64,000 nt of DNA, from positions 496,001 to 560,000 of the forward strand of contig NC_062996.1 in NCBI RefSeq assembly GCF_023078275.1, in the 5' to 3' direction. The DNA comes from Leguminivora glycinivorella (lineage: Eukaryota; Arthropoda; Insecta; Lepidoptera; Tortricidae). The notes beneath the pieces are model-generated. The model made no database searches. It saw nothing but the letters and a program-made list of their open reading frames with translations, and was not told the origin of the DNA. Of the stretch, positions 35,201 to 43,056 are shown one piece after another; positions within the stretch are counted from its first letter, which is position 1; every line of letters begins with the position of its first letter. The position numbers were made by a program, and so were the translations under genes.

Positions 35201-35292
35201 ACGCTCCGAACCGATTAATAATTCCGTACGACATTCCGCCCACCAAATACACCAGCGATATGCAACCGTGGGTCATGGATTATTTGCATTAA
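5018..35292 (+). CDS. TDP1: Tyrosyl-DNA phosphodiesterase 1 with N-terminal PBZ zinc finger
   Basis: Phospholipase-D-fold nuclear enzyme that removes topoisomerase I peptides and other adducts from DNA 3' ends. Coding exons: 5018-5054, 5135-5233, 6120-6252, 7142-7374, 7643-7819, 9256-9358, 10317-10439, 11161-11256, 11666-11836, 13648-13816, 15585-15687, 16134-16233, 18430-18539, 33988-34088, 35170-35292. All junctions are GT-AG and phases match; the sum is 1878 nt, 625 residues (human 608). PBZ finger: C24, C30, H37, H43 (CSYGDKCYRRNPAH, then H), spacing 5-6-5. Residues 90-167 are a polar, lysine/serine-rich linker. HKN motif 1 is H301, K303, N322 (KHHTKMMI, STAN); HKN motif 2 is H530, K532, N553 (MPHIKSYTR, TSGNVSKAAWG), equivalent to human H263/K265/N283 and H493/K495/N516. 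Intron 13 is 15.4 kb of nested transposons, and its donor is weak (CAG|GTTCGT). Confidence 0.95.
6317..6611 (+). mobile_element. LINE reverse-transcriptase C-terminal fragment
   Basis: Reads TRKWHWIGHILRKPDG, then after a stop and frameshift GKRKRCRPKSTWRRSVQQEL and a DLSKWRNMIRAL end. 5'-truncated dead copy in TDP1 intron 3. Confidence 0.75.
6945..7136. mobile_element. CAGTACAGATGG MITE abutting TDP1 exon 4
   Basis: Ends in GTAATGTACTAT only about 5 bp before the acceptor TTTTACAG of exon 4. Confidence 0.75.
8330..8805. mobile_element. MITE with AAGGTGCTCGCGAGGAACCC ends
   Basis: Inverted ends of about 20 bp, inserted in the SINE above. Confidence 0.8.
8830..9083 (+). repeat. TATG-tailed retroelement 3' end
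   Basis: ~250 bp unit (GTGTGGTGACGGGTTAAG ... GGCGTGATTGTATG) ending in (TATG)n, as in RTE-type LINE or SINE tails. Confidence 0.8.
9820..10059 (-). repeat. GTCTGT-rich ~240-bp repeat
   Basis: Complement of AACCCCCGACGCAAAAACG ... GGTTAGGTTAT with a (GTCT)n core. Other copies: 7880-8098 (-), 14155-14397 (+), 35440-35668 (-), 53140-53340 (-), 54533-54785 (+), 62035-62283 (-). Confidence 0.8.
10155..10291. mobile_element. TGTGAGTGTG MITE, 137 bp
   Basis: Inverted ends TGTGAGTGTG, with ACGTCCCACTTTGTCG inside the left arm, lying 25 bp before TDP1 exon 7. A half copy is at about 7411-7445. Confidence 0.8.
10459..10535 (+). mobile_element. tRNA-SINE head fragment
   Basis: tRNA-like A box (GGCGCAGTCGGTAGTG) and B box (GGGTTCGAATCCCGG); the SINE body is missing. 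Confidence 0.75.
10629..10884 (+). mobile_element. Full-length tRNA-SINE
   Basis: tRNA-like head with A and B boxes, body with GTCATGGATGTTTTC-type sequence, and tail CTTACCGTGGGCCTCAGTCA then a (ATTT)n end. Confidence 0.85.
10888..11135 (+). repeat. TATG-tailed retroelement 3' end
   Basis: Full unit, ending 26 bp before TDP1 exon 8. Confidence 0.8.
11858..11994. mobile_element. ATATCGTCACTAC MITE
   Basis: Inverted ends ATATCGTCACTAC. Begins 22 bp after the TDP1 exon 9 donor. Sister copy 33453-33603. Confidence 0.85.
12052..12405 (+). repeat. TATG-tailed retroelement with A-rich insert
   Basis: The unit is split at about 12235-12350 by a poly(A)-like AT-rich insert. Confidence 0.75.
12537..13078 (+). 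mobile_element. GGGTTCCGTAGT repeat with (CCGT)n
   Basis: Starts AGGGTTCCGTAGTCAAC, has a (CCGT)n run, and ends ACTACGGAACCCTACACTG then CTTGGCCGGTTTT. Other copies: 9403-10120 (split by a GTCTGT repeat), 17788-18346 and 40117-40688 (minus). Confidence 0.85.
13244..13272 (+). pseudogene. Fragment copy of TDP1 exon 9 end plus donor
   Basis: TGTGATTTCAGTCATATCAA|GTAAGTTTT nearly repeats the true exon end TGTGACTTTACCCATATCAA|GTAAGTTTT at 11817-11845. Confidence 0.55.
13848..14030 (-). mobile_element. Helitron-like non-autonomous repeat
   Basis: Minus strand begins with ATACTAATATTATAAATGGG and ends GCGGGCAAAAGCTAG, a hairpin-plus-CTAG end as in Helitrons. Other copies: 33604-33940, 45393-45638, 46648-47041, 50740-50896 and 44585-44725 (partial). 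Confidence 0.7.
14155..14397 (+). repeat. GTCTGT-rich ~240-bp repeat
   Basis: Plus-strand copy in TDP1 intron 10, directly behind a Helitron-like fragment and a T/C-rich run. Confidence 0.8.
14458..14935. mobile_element. CCGAATATTCGG MITE, copy 2
   Basis: Same ends and interior as 1742-2219, in the same orientation. Confidence 0.9.
15045..15335 (+). mobile_element. LINE reverse-transcriptase C-terminal fragment
   Basis: Reads KWDWAGHVCRMPNDLWAKIA, RRRWRDNLDSF and EEWRKKGEAFAQQWDTIGS, then a stop and a (TAA)n tail. RTE-like dead copy in TDP1 intron 10. Confidence 0.75.
15809..16092 (+). mobile_element. CAAAGACATA MITE
   Basis: Contains CTAGATGGCGTTACACC; ends near CTCGATCCTCTTTG. Other copies 51472-51740 (+) and 33222-33450 (-). 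Confidence 0.75.
16436..17690. other. TDP1 intron 12, mostly unassigned
   Basis: No coding exon and no repeat shared within the window is evident, apart from a short GGAACCCTCGGTGAGC repeat end near 17127. Confidence 0.5.
17695..17770 (+). other. tRNA-like sequence (not a functional tRNA)
   Basis: Has a GGGTGGCCGAGCGG A box and CTGGTTCGATTCCAGCC T arm, but I could not fold a good acceptor or anticodon arm. Other tRNA-like pieces: 22050-22085, 25455-25520 (-), 30725-30790 (-), 35690-35745 (-), 57535-57610, 60410-60475. Confidence 0.5.
17788..18346 (+). mobile_element. GGGTTCCGTAGT repeat with (CCGT)n
   Basis: Second full copy; (CCGT)n at about 17831-17880. Lies just after a tRNA-like sequence (17695-17770). 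Confidence 0.85.
18573..19488 (+). mobile_element. tRNA-SINE interrupted by a solo LTR
   Basis: Head 18573-18724, tail 19378-19488. The SINE begins 34 bp after the TDP1 exon 13 donor. Confidence 0.8.
18725..19377. mobile_element. Probable solo LTR
   Basis: 653 bp starting TGTCGGA and ending TCCGACA (TG...CA), inserted in a SINE whose halves continue on both sides; TATA flanks both edges. It contains an imperfect direct repeat (GGGCGCTAGATGGCCTAAAA at about 19189 and 19286). No internal retroviral region. Confidence 0.65.
19509..20819. mobile_element. hAT-like non-autonomous element, 1.3 kb
   Basis: Perfect 8-bp duplication CTAATATT at 19501-19508 and 20820-20827. Ends are CAGAGGCGGCTCG and the complement of CAGTAGCGGCTCG. 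It interrupts a Helitron-like repeat whose halves rejoin exactly. No transposase domain seen. Confidence 0.9.
22445..23523. mobile_element. hAT-like non-autonomous element
   Basis: GGTATGAC is duplicated perfectly at 22437-22444 and 23524-23531. Ends are CACAGATCA and the complement of CACAGAACA. Copy B of the host element (about 60113-60122) shows the site empty. A SINE fragment lies inside at 23128-23287. Confidence 0.85.
22515..22550 (+). promoter_or_regulatory. TATA box and initiator inside hAT-like element
   Basis: TATAAAAG at 22515-22522 and an arthropod initiator ATCAGT at 22544-22549. The initiator A is 31 bp from the TATA start, the ideal spacing. It may be the relic of a transposase promoter; activity is inferred only. 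Confidence 0.4.
27347..27568. repeat. 37-bp GC-rich minisatellite
   Basis: Five units of 37 bp (starts 27347, 27384, 27421, 27458, 27495), with a degenerate sixth from 27532. The core is GCGACAGCGCCAGCTGCAG. It stands in a ~330-bp CpG-rich island (27300-27640) in otherwise AT-rich DNA. Open frames over it on both strands are products of composition and of a unit that is not a multiple of three. Confidence 0.95.
27676..28398 (-). pseudogene. Coiled-coil protein gene remnant, unrecognised
   Basis: About 240 codons in one frame with a single internal TAG (28201-28199). I do not recognise the family. The N-terminal part contains a 46-bp tandem duplication (28233-28278 and 28279-28324), which is not a multiple of three, so the two copies are read in different frames. 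After the TAG come heptad-rich RFQQCQEIHEQALQRIRDLE and a CxxC pair (WYCKYCS), then an acidic stretch, a lysine-rich stretch (KGSNKIKKYLKLSKFK) and a second helix rich in L/E/K. The frame ends with TAA at 27676. It lies inside the 5.5 kb element 25533-31012, next to a GC-rich minisatellite. It could be a captured host gene fragment or the element's own gene. Confidence 0.5.
28233..28324. repeat. 46-bp perfect tandem duplication
   Basis: Two identical 46-bp units within the coiled-coil frame; the unit length shifts the reading frame. Confidence 0.95.
29112..29755. mobile_element. Harbinger-like MITE, GGGCCC ends
   Basis: TTA at 29109-29111 and 29756-29758. Inverted ends GGGCCCGCACAGACGGG and the complement GGGCCCGCGCAGACGGG. 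Confidence 0.85.
30529..30630. repeat. 51-bp perfect tandem duplication
   Basis: Two identical 51-bp units (AACACACAACAAGTAGGCGC) within the 5.5-kb element, followed by a degenerate third start. Confidence 0.95.
32751..32894. mobile_element. hAT-like MITE, 144 bp
   Basis: Perfect 8-bp duplication GTAAACAT at 32743-32750 and 32895-32902. Ends are CAGTGGCGGCTGGT and the complement of CAGCAGCGGCTGGT. Confidence 0.9.
33604..33940 (+). mobile_element. Helitron-like repeat hosting a Harbinger MITE
   Basis: Starts TCCATACTAATATTATAAAT and ends GGGTAAAAGCTAG. The 145-bp MITE 33708-33852 sits inside. Confidence 0.75.
33708..33852. mobile_element. Harbinger-like MITE, GGCCCC ends
   Basis: TAA at 33705-33707 and 33853-33855. 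Interrupts a Helitron-like copy whose uninterrupted form (GTGATTTTTTAAGTGG) is seen elsewhere in the window. Confidence 0.85.
34090..35165. other. TDP1 intron 14, repeat remnants
   Basis: Holds Helitron-like end fragments (34400-34490, 35090-35130) and a LINE-derived segment (34500-34620) also found at 63570-63640. No exon. Confidence 0.5.
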
Positions 35293-35297
35293 CTCTT

Positions 35298-35595
35298 ATG
35301 AGCTAAGGAGTTGGAGTACTCTTTTTGCCGAGGTTCATGGTAAGTAGAGTTATTGGGACGCCTAAAAAGGGATAGAATATGCGAAGAAACTGAAAGAGAG
35401 AGAGAGAGAAGATAGAGCAAGTGGAAAGTTGAACGAAAAAATTAAAATTTGGAAAAACCCCCGACTGCGACATAGTAGACCGATTTTCATGAAACATGGC
35501 TAAGAACACTCCCGACTAACTCAGCTTTCAGACAAAAAAAAACTTAATCTAAATCGGTTCATCCGTTCGAGAGCTACGATGCCACAGACAGACAC

Positions 35596-35626
<31 letters not shown>

Positions 35627-36139
35627 CGTCAAACTTATAACACCCCTTCGTTTTTGCGTCGGGGGTTAAAAATGAAAAAAAAATCACACCGGCAGGACTC
35701 GAACCTGCGACCTACTGCTTTGCCTGAGCAGTGGCTATGACGAAAAATATAAGAATGCGTCTTAATAGGCACTGGAGTATCAATTTACATTGGGAAATCG
35801 CCAGTAACAATAACAAATGTGACAGACAGACAGACAGACGGACAGAGTGGAACCATAAGTGTTCCTTTTGTACCTTTTTGGTACGGAACCCTAAAAAACA
35901 TATGTATAAAAAATAAATTTTATTAAAATATCCATATTGATATTTGCGAATTTACTTTTACTCCTCCTTTTGAAACATCTGAAATAGCTAACACATTCTT
36001 TTTTTTTTTTCAGGTAAACGAAGATTTCTTCCCGCTAGAGCCGAACGCTCCGAACCGATTAATAATTACGCGCCTCTTTCATATATTTGATCGCCAGTGT
36101 CCGAGGTGTGACTCGGGAGAAGAGCTTACTTTTTTTTGA
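35298..36139 (+). pseudogene. Partial duplicate of TDP1 exons 14-15
   Basis: Six bases after the TDP1 stop, 35298-35351 repeats the last ~40 nt of exon 14 with its donor and intron start, with 9 mismatches in 54 and an in-frame stop. At 36015-36067 the first 53 bases of exon 15 recur without a mismatch, behind a strong acceptor (a run of T then CAG at 36011-36013). After base 36067 the copy runs into another repeat (shared with 42574-42617). Reading from 36014, the frame stays open for 41 codons and ends at TGA 36137-36139. It could therefore serve as an alternative last exon that replaces the final 23 residues of TDP1. Whether it is used is unknown. Confidence 0.75.
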
Positions 36140-37369
36140 AGTGGAACTTCTAATACGACATCCAACTGACAGCGCGTAACACTCAGTCATTGTTACTTTG
36201 CGTGGAATGCCGCTCACTCAGCGCGTAACATTCTGTCTCAACGCGACTCACTCATTCCATTCATTCACTTATTCACACAGTCAGTGACAAAACAGAATGC
36301 CAAGAATGGTTTTGAATGGTGGAATGGTTATAATAAATAAATAAATAAATAATAATTTGAGCAAATAGCAATGTAAAATATTTAAAACTGTAAAAAGATG
36401 GACGTACCTAAACGTAAAAACGTGATGGTCACTTGGGCAATGTTTTTCAAAGGAACACCCCACATTTTTTTTTTAATTTGATAAATTTTATGTGGTTTCC
36501 ACTCAGAATCGTGAGCTCTTTATATCCTAATAGGAGAAAAAAGTGTCCCAAGGTTTTTTCCCAATTGCGTTACCATTTTTCCATACATTTTATATGGCGG
36601 TAACGGAATGGCAGGTTCGAAATATGTATGGAAATCTTGGGACAATTTTTTTCTGCTATCAGGATCGAAAGACCTCGCGATTATGAGTATGAATCGCGTA
36701 AAAAATACCCATGTTACAAAAACAGTAGGGTAGACAACTTTTTTTTTATAAATGGCCTTACTTTGAAAAAATGGCCCGCTTGACAAAATATTTTTGAGGT
36801 TATGTTGTGAAGTTTCAATTTTTCCGCGCGGAGGGACTACGCACTGTTTTTTTCTGTATATAATACGTCGGTGAAAAGTGTATCAATCAGGTTGAATCTG
36901 TAAATAAACTATTTTCTACATGATGCGTTTTTGATTCATCGTTTTTAACCCTTAAATGCATGAATTTTACTTTTAACGAGATATTAATATATGTGATAGA
37001 CTATGGTTTTCTGACTCTGGGAAAAAAAAAATTAAGATCGATTTTTATACTAAATCAGTGTTAGAAGTAAAATAGGCCAAATCTTATTCATACAAATATA
37101 TCGTAATTGGTAGGTTTTATAAAAAAAAATACTATTATTAGAAAGGTACACTATTTGTGAAACCTTTATGATAAAATATTTAAACATAAACTAATTACTA
37201 ACTCTGAAAAAATCAGCCTAAATCACATACTAAAAATGGCCAACGTCCTGCTTTTTCACACTTTTCCGCAATTTCATCTTAATTCTTAAATAATAAATAG
37301 TAAATCATTATATTATTTAATTTATTTAATTGTATATGAAATAATAATAAATAATTAAATTAAATAATA

Positions 37370-38875
37370 AATAACAGAAAATTTACAACTTTCTGAGACG
37401 ATGTCGTTCAGATCTATCTCTGAATCAGAAACCTATAAGTACCTTGGTATGTCACAGTCGTTGGGTATTGAGGATGTTGGCATTAGACGGTCGGTGAAGG
37501 AGCGCTTTTTCAGTCGGCTGACAAAAGTCCTTAACAGTCTTTTGTCAGGAGGCAACAAAGTGCGCGCCTTTAACGCCTGGGTAATGCCTCTACTCACATA
37601 CTCCTTTGGCATACTACGGTGGACCCAGACTGAGCTGGACGCCCTGGATCGGAGGGTCCGGTCACTGCTTACCACACATCGTATGTTACACCCGCGCTCG
37701 TCTGTTATGAGATTGTACATCCCACGGAAGTGCGGTGGTCGAGGCTTCCTAAACGCCAAAGATCTCCACAACCGTGAGGTGTACAATCTCAGGAATTACT
37801 TCCTTAACAGCGAGTGCGGGATGCATCGTGATGTGGTGGCAGTGGACGGAAACCTCACGCCGCTCTCCTTGGCGAAAGAGAACTGGCGCAAACCTGTGGT
37901 ACTAAATACTGCGGACCGCAAGGCGGTATGGGAAAGCAAGCAGCTACACGGGCGGTTCTACAAGGCCCTCACGGGACCCGATGTAGATCTGCTCGCATCG
38001 GTGAACTGGTTACGATTCGGGGACCTCTTCGGAGAAACCGAGGGTTTTGCCTGTGCAATTGCGGACGAAGTTATGATGACGAACAACTACCGGAAATATA
38101 TCCGGAAGGACGGTACGGTCGACATTTGTCGGGCATGCCGCCGTCCCGGAGAGTCACTCAGGCATATTATTTCCGGTTGTTCTCATCTTACATGACATAA
38201 TCTCGTAGCCAGGATTATTCACCAGCAACTTGCTCTTCAATACGGCCTTGTGGACCGCGAAGTACCGTACTACAAGTACTTACCTGCGCCAGTTCTCGAA
38301 AATGGTCGTGCCACGCTCTATTGGGATCGATCTATTATCACTGACAGGACTATTGTAGCCAATAAGCCTGACATTGTGATAATAGATCGACTGCAACGCC
38401 GGGCAGTGCTCGTTGACATCACCATCCCCCATGATGAGAATCTCGTGAAAGCCGAGAAGGACAAGTCCAGTAAGTACCTAGACTTGGCTCACGAGATAAC
38501 CGCCATGTGGGATGTTGAATCAACGATCATTGTTCCGATAGTCGTTTCAGCGAACGGTCTCATAGCGAAGAGTCTCGACCAACATCTTAAGAGACTCTCG
38601 CTAGGTGGCTGGATCAAGGGCCAGATGCAGAAGGCGGTGATCTTGGACACAGCGCGGATAGTTCGACGGTTCCTCTCTCTGCAGCCCTAACCACCGGCAG
38701 CTTGGGCCCTGCCCCGCTGCTGGCGGCACCCTAGGTTAGGTTTTTTATAATGTGTTTATATGTGTTTTATATTGTTTTGTAAGTGGTTTTGTATTTTACT
38801 TTTATATTCATATTATAAACAGCCTAGCCTAAGATTTGAAAGAAATAAAGAGATTAATAATGAATAATAATTAAG
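37370..38875 (+). mobile_element. 5'-truncated R4/Dong-like LINE insertion
   Basis: The copy carries the coding part at 37401-38690, then a ~180 bp 3' tail with AATAAAG near the end. Both flanks are TAA-rich (around 37330-37375 and 38858-38872); known Dong elements insert into TAA repeats. It sits inside the TTAA-flanked element 36949-38961. Exact ends are approximate. Confidence 0.7.
37401..38690 (+). pseudogene. C-terminal part of an R4/Dong-type LINE polyprotein
   Basis: One continuous frame of 430 codons with a single TGA at 38193-38195 (codon 265), probably a CGA arginine codon mutated. The order is: post-reverse-transcriptase thumb region (YKYLGM, LTYSFGILRW, PRKCGGRGF), a zinc knuckle (CRACRRPGESLRHIISGC), then a restriction-like endonuclease with KPDIVIIDRLQRRAVLVDI and a later KYLDLAHEI. 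This layout is that of the R2/R4 group of site-selective LINEs. The reverse-transcriptase core is absent (5' truncation). Assignment to R4/Dong rests on motif recall, not a search. Confidence 0.85.
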
Positions 38876-39674
38876 CAACAAATGTGATTTTGGATAGCTA
38901 CATGTCGAGCCACGGGCCATCAAATATATGATGCACATATACATCACCATGCATTTAACGGTTAAACCCTTCTTTACTTTCCCTAAGCTATTTTAATCCC
39001 TAAACCATTACTTTCCCTAAGTATTAATTAAAAAGTAAGTATTTGGGTCACTAGCTTCGAAAGGAAGACATAGCGATCGCTCCAATTGCTCGCCAGAGCG
39101 ATGCGGCGATGAGTAAAACATGCATAATTACTACAGACGGTCAAGCAAGCTCAAATCAAAGAGGATCGAGTATATTGAAATTAGTGTTCGACCGAAACAT
39201 GTTTTCTGGCCGAAACGAAAACTTTAAAAAAATTGTTTTCCCCTCACTAGCTCGGAAACACGTGTTTTGTCTTTTAATACCAGCGGGTAAAAATTGTAAT
39301 TTGACCCTGAATAAAGTCAAATTAACTGCTTTAAAATTTTATTGGTAAAAGTAGGTGAATCTAGTAATAAAGATGATTTACCACTTGTGGCACTACTGGA
39401 AGCAGTGATAAACGCGTTTTTTACGTTGTACTTTCCTCGCTATAGTGAGGGGAACAGTTTTGTGTTACATGCACTCGGGTGCACATGTATTTTACTTCTC
39501 GTGTGTTGAAAAAGTCGCAAGTTCAGGATTCTATTCTCGAACAACTCGCTTCGCTCGTGGTTCAAAGAATCCTTTCACTTGCTCGTTTTTCAATTTCACA
39601 CTCGGCGTTAAAATACAACTTTGCACCCTTGTATAACAAATAACTATTCTGGCCGAAACCGAAACTTCATATTT

Positions 39675-40780
39675 GGACCATGGGCAGAAATGTCCCCACC
39701 CACCAACAGAAATGAAACATGTCTCATTTAACAGATCTTAGCAACCTGATGATTTTTTACTATGACGAGGATCGCCATATGTATGGGGTTTTCTTGGAAA
39801 ACCGTGTTTTTTTTTTACATAATTTTTGCTCATTTCATTGAAAGTTTTTGTTTTTTTATTATACTAGTTGATTGATAAACAAGCATGCGGGGCTGCGTGA
39901 TGGTAAACAGTCACCGCAGCCTATAGACGGATGTAACAACTCATGGTTATCACGTACGCGTTACCGACCATGTGACGTAAAGATCTTATGCCACAGTACC
40001 CAGTAATTGCACTGCCATGTCTCACCCTTCAAACCGGAACACCGCCGCAATATGTAAAAACAAAACACGGTTTTCCAAGAAAACCCCATACATAGGGCGA
40101 TTCTCGTCATACTAAAAACCGGCCAAGAGCGTGTCGGGCCACGCTCAGTGTAGGGTTCCGTAGTTTTCCGTATTTTTCTCAAAAACTACTGAACCTATCA
40201 AGTTCAAAACAATTTTCCTAGAAAGTCTTTATAAAGTTCCACTTTTGTGATTTTTTTCATATTTTTTAAACATATGGTTCAAAAGTTAGAGGGGGGGGGA
40301 CGCACTTTTTTTTCCTTTAGGAGCGATTATTTCCGAAAATATTAATATTATCAAAAAACGATCTTAGTAAACCCTTATTCATTTTTAAATACCTATCCAA
40401 CAATATATCACACGTTGGGGTTGGAATGAAAAAAATATCAGCCCCCACTTTGCATGTAGGGGGTACCCTAATAAAACATTTTTTTCCATTTTTTATTTTT
40501 GCACTTTGTTGGCGTGATTGATATACATATTGGTACCAAATTTCAGCTTTCTAGTGCTAACGGTTACTGAGATTATCCGCGGACGGACGGACGGACGGAC
40601 GGACGGACGGACGGACGGACGGACGGACGGACGGACAGACAGACATGGCGAAACTATAAGGGTTCCTAGTTGACTACGGAACCCTAAAAATCATCAGTTT
40701 GCCAAGATCTATTAAATGAGACATGTTTCATTTCTGTTGGTGGGTGGGGACAGTGCCCATACAAATTTGCCCATGGTCCT
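39675..40780. mobile_element. Three-level MITE nest
   Basis: The outer inverted repeat (CCACCCACCAACAGAAATGA at 39696 and its complement near 40745) encloses a second palindromic MITE (39760-40113, ends TATGACGAGGATCGCC) and a minus-strand GGGTTCCGTAGT repeat (40117-40688, with (GGAC)n at 40583-40636). Confidence 0.75.
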
Positions 40781-40981
40781 TTGTTTAAATCGCCAAAAAA
40801 ATGTGTTGCATGTAAGCAAAATCTGACCTTGTTGCATCTTAGGTCGGAACGGGCATATTTGCATGTAGTCAGTCAACCAGCGCGCTGTGTTACACAATGT
40901 AGGTAACATATCGCCGGCACAGTCAGCTGAGCATTTTTTTTTTTGCCAATAATTTTTTTTTATTGTTTTAGGGAATTTTAG

Positions 40982-41212
40982 CACAGAATATATGTATAAT
41001 AGTACAAGTACAGAAGGCTCACTCCTTTGATGTTCACAAAATGCCGCCATTCTAAATTCTTACCTACATTAACAAACGGACCGCACGCGAGCAGCCAACA
41101 TTGAATTTTATTGCGCCGCGCGAAGGTCGTCGCCAATGAATGGGCCGCGAACTCGCGGCCGCTGACATGTACTTGTAGCGCGGCGATAGAATCGCGGAGT
41201 GAGCCGCCCCTG
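40982..41212. mobile_element. MITE with GCGGCC-rich end, copy 1
   Basis: Begins CACAGAATATAT and ends GAGCCGCCCCTG. ATTTTAG is duplicated on both sides (7 bp). The sister copy is 62994-63216. Confidence 0.8.
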
Positions 41213-41337
41213 ATTTTAGGTCAATTGTACTCAGAATCACGAGCATAGAGTATATTGAATAGTTATGGTATAGAGTTATCAGTCAAGATTTTCGAATGCA
41301 GCGTCATCTATTATTAAGTTACGACAACTACGTGACA

Positions 41338-41533
41338 AAGTCAGAAAGTGGCGAAATCCGAAAGTGGCAAACTCAGAAAGTGGCGAACTCGGAAAGTGAC
41401 GAACTCAGAAAGTGGCAATCTAAGAAAGTGGCATTCTCGGAACGTGACGCTCTCAGAAAGTGGCCTCCTTAGAACGTGACGTCCACAGAAAGTGGCGTCT
41501 TCAGAACGTGACCTAACCAGAAAGTGACTGGTA
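41338..41533. repeat. 16-bp minisatellite
   Basis: Twelve units spaced exactly 16 bp (GAAAGTG or GAACGTG at 41344, 41360, 41376 ... 41520) with base changes but no indels. Confidence 0.95.
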
Positions 41534-41584
41534 ATTGTTATTTGTTATACAAGGGGGCAAAGTTGTATTTTAACGCCGAGTGTG

Positions 41585-41990
41585 GAATTGAAAAACGAGC
41601 AAGTGAAAGGATTCTATAGTTGAACCACGAGCGAAGCGAGTGGTTCGAGAATAGAATCCTGAACTTGCGAGTTTTTTAACACACGAGAAGTAAAATACAT
41701 TTGCACCCGAGTGTAACACAAAACTTTTCCCCTCACTATAGCGAGGAAACTCCATCACAAAAAATGCATTTATTACTACTTCCAGTAGTTCTACAGGTGG
41801 TAAATCATCTTTATTACTAGATTCACCTACTTTTATCAATTTTAAAGCAGTTAATTTGACTTTATTCAAGGTTAAATTACTTTACCCACTAGTGGATAAA
41901 CTGCGTTTTTACCCGCTGGTATTGAAGCACAAAACACGTGTTTTCGAGCTAGTGAGGGGAAAAGAAAATTACGTAAGACTAAGATACGGG
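41585..41990. mobile_element. MITE with GAGGGGAAAAG arms
   Basis: ~400 bp; contains GAACCACGAGCGAAGCGAGT. Related copies at 39230-39640 (inverted) and 49845-50268 (inverted). Confidence 0.7.
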
Positions 41991-42812
41991 TAGATATAGT
42001 GTATTTTTGAGCTGTCACAGGGAGAAGTCATCTTAAAAATACTACGAAAATTCCTGGCTCTGCTTGTAAGTATTCATATCGACTGTACAGTAAATTAATC
42101 GCAAATTGCTAGCAAGTCAATTATTCAGGCCGCGACCGAGTTGCTAATACAAGCTCTGCTTCAGTGGACATCGTTTAACATTCTTCCGTACACAACAAAC
42201 ATGAGATTATTTTTACGATATAGGCAGCAAACGAGCAGACGACCCGCCTGATGGGAAGCAGTCATCGCTGCACATGGACATAAGCAACATTAAGGGAGCT
42301 ACTTATGCGTTGCCGATGTTTGAGAACCCTAAACACCTGCTTCTTGAAGAACCCCATGTCACAGCCCATGTCATAGCGCAAGGGGAACACCTCAGAAGCA
42401 CAGTATAATAAAGAGTACTATCGTACAGTATGGCCACTCCCGCTCCCCGCTGAAAGTGCCGCCCACCCCCTCTCGGTTACCTCACAGTTACCGCCTGTCA
42501 AAAACGCGAACAGTCGACCTGTCATATTTCGCACATTTCGCGTTCACCTACACGAGCTTAGACTATGAACTAGGAACGCGCCTCTTTCATATATTTGATC
42601 GCCAGTGTCCGAGGTGTGTCAGGTAGCTCCTTTGGGTAGCTCATTCCACAACTTGCACGTTCTGGGCAAAAATAAGCGAGAGGCACGTTTGTTCTTAATT
42701 TACACCAATACACGTTCCTAGTGTTCCTAAAAAGGAGTGGAAGGGTCAGTTGGTAGTGGAAGACCTAGGCGAACTTTTTTTGGTCAAATCGGGGAAATAT
42801 TGCAAAAAGGCC

Positions 42813-43056
42813 AAGGGCCCATTTCTCGAAGCTACAAGTTACAATTTACAAGTGGTAGTCAATTTCTAATATGACAAGTTGGAAAGAGACTTCCGCTTGT
42901 AACTTGTAACTTTCAGTTTTGAGAAATGGGCCCCTGGGGCCCGTTTCTCGAAAGGTACAAGCCTTGTATTACAAGTGTGTTTCCATGACAACCCATACGA
43001 TTTGACAGTTCGCGCACTTGTAATACAAGGCTTGTACCTTTCGAGAAACGGGCCCC
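42813..43056. mobile_element. Two adjacent GGGCCC palindromic MITEs
   Basis: 42813-42934 and 42936-43056 are separate hairpins, both ending in GGGCCC-TTTCTCG-type arms and both containing TACAAG repeats. The second has near-perfect arms of over 40 bp. Confidence 0.85.

Larger units (their letters stand above)
36949..38961. mobile_element. piggyBac-like TTAA element hosting the LINE
   Basis: TTAA at 36945-36948 and 38962-38965 flank 14-bp inverted ends (CCCTTAAATGCATG; right end complement CCGTTAAATGCATG). No transposase remains apart from the LINE inserted inside. Confidence 0.7.

Noticed and set aside
37433..37786. 117-codon minus-strand frame
   Set aside because: Antisense shadow of the R4/Dong-like LINE coding frame.
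41338..41533. CRISPR-like array
   Set aside because: Units are contiguous 16-mers without spacers, in a eukaryotic genome.
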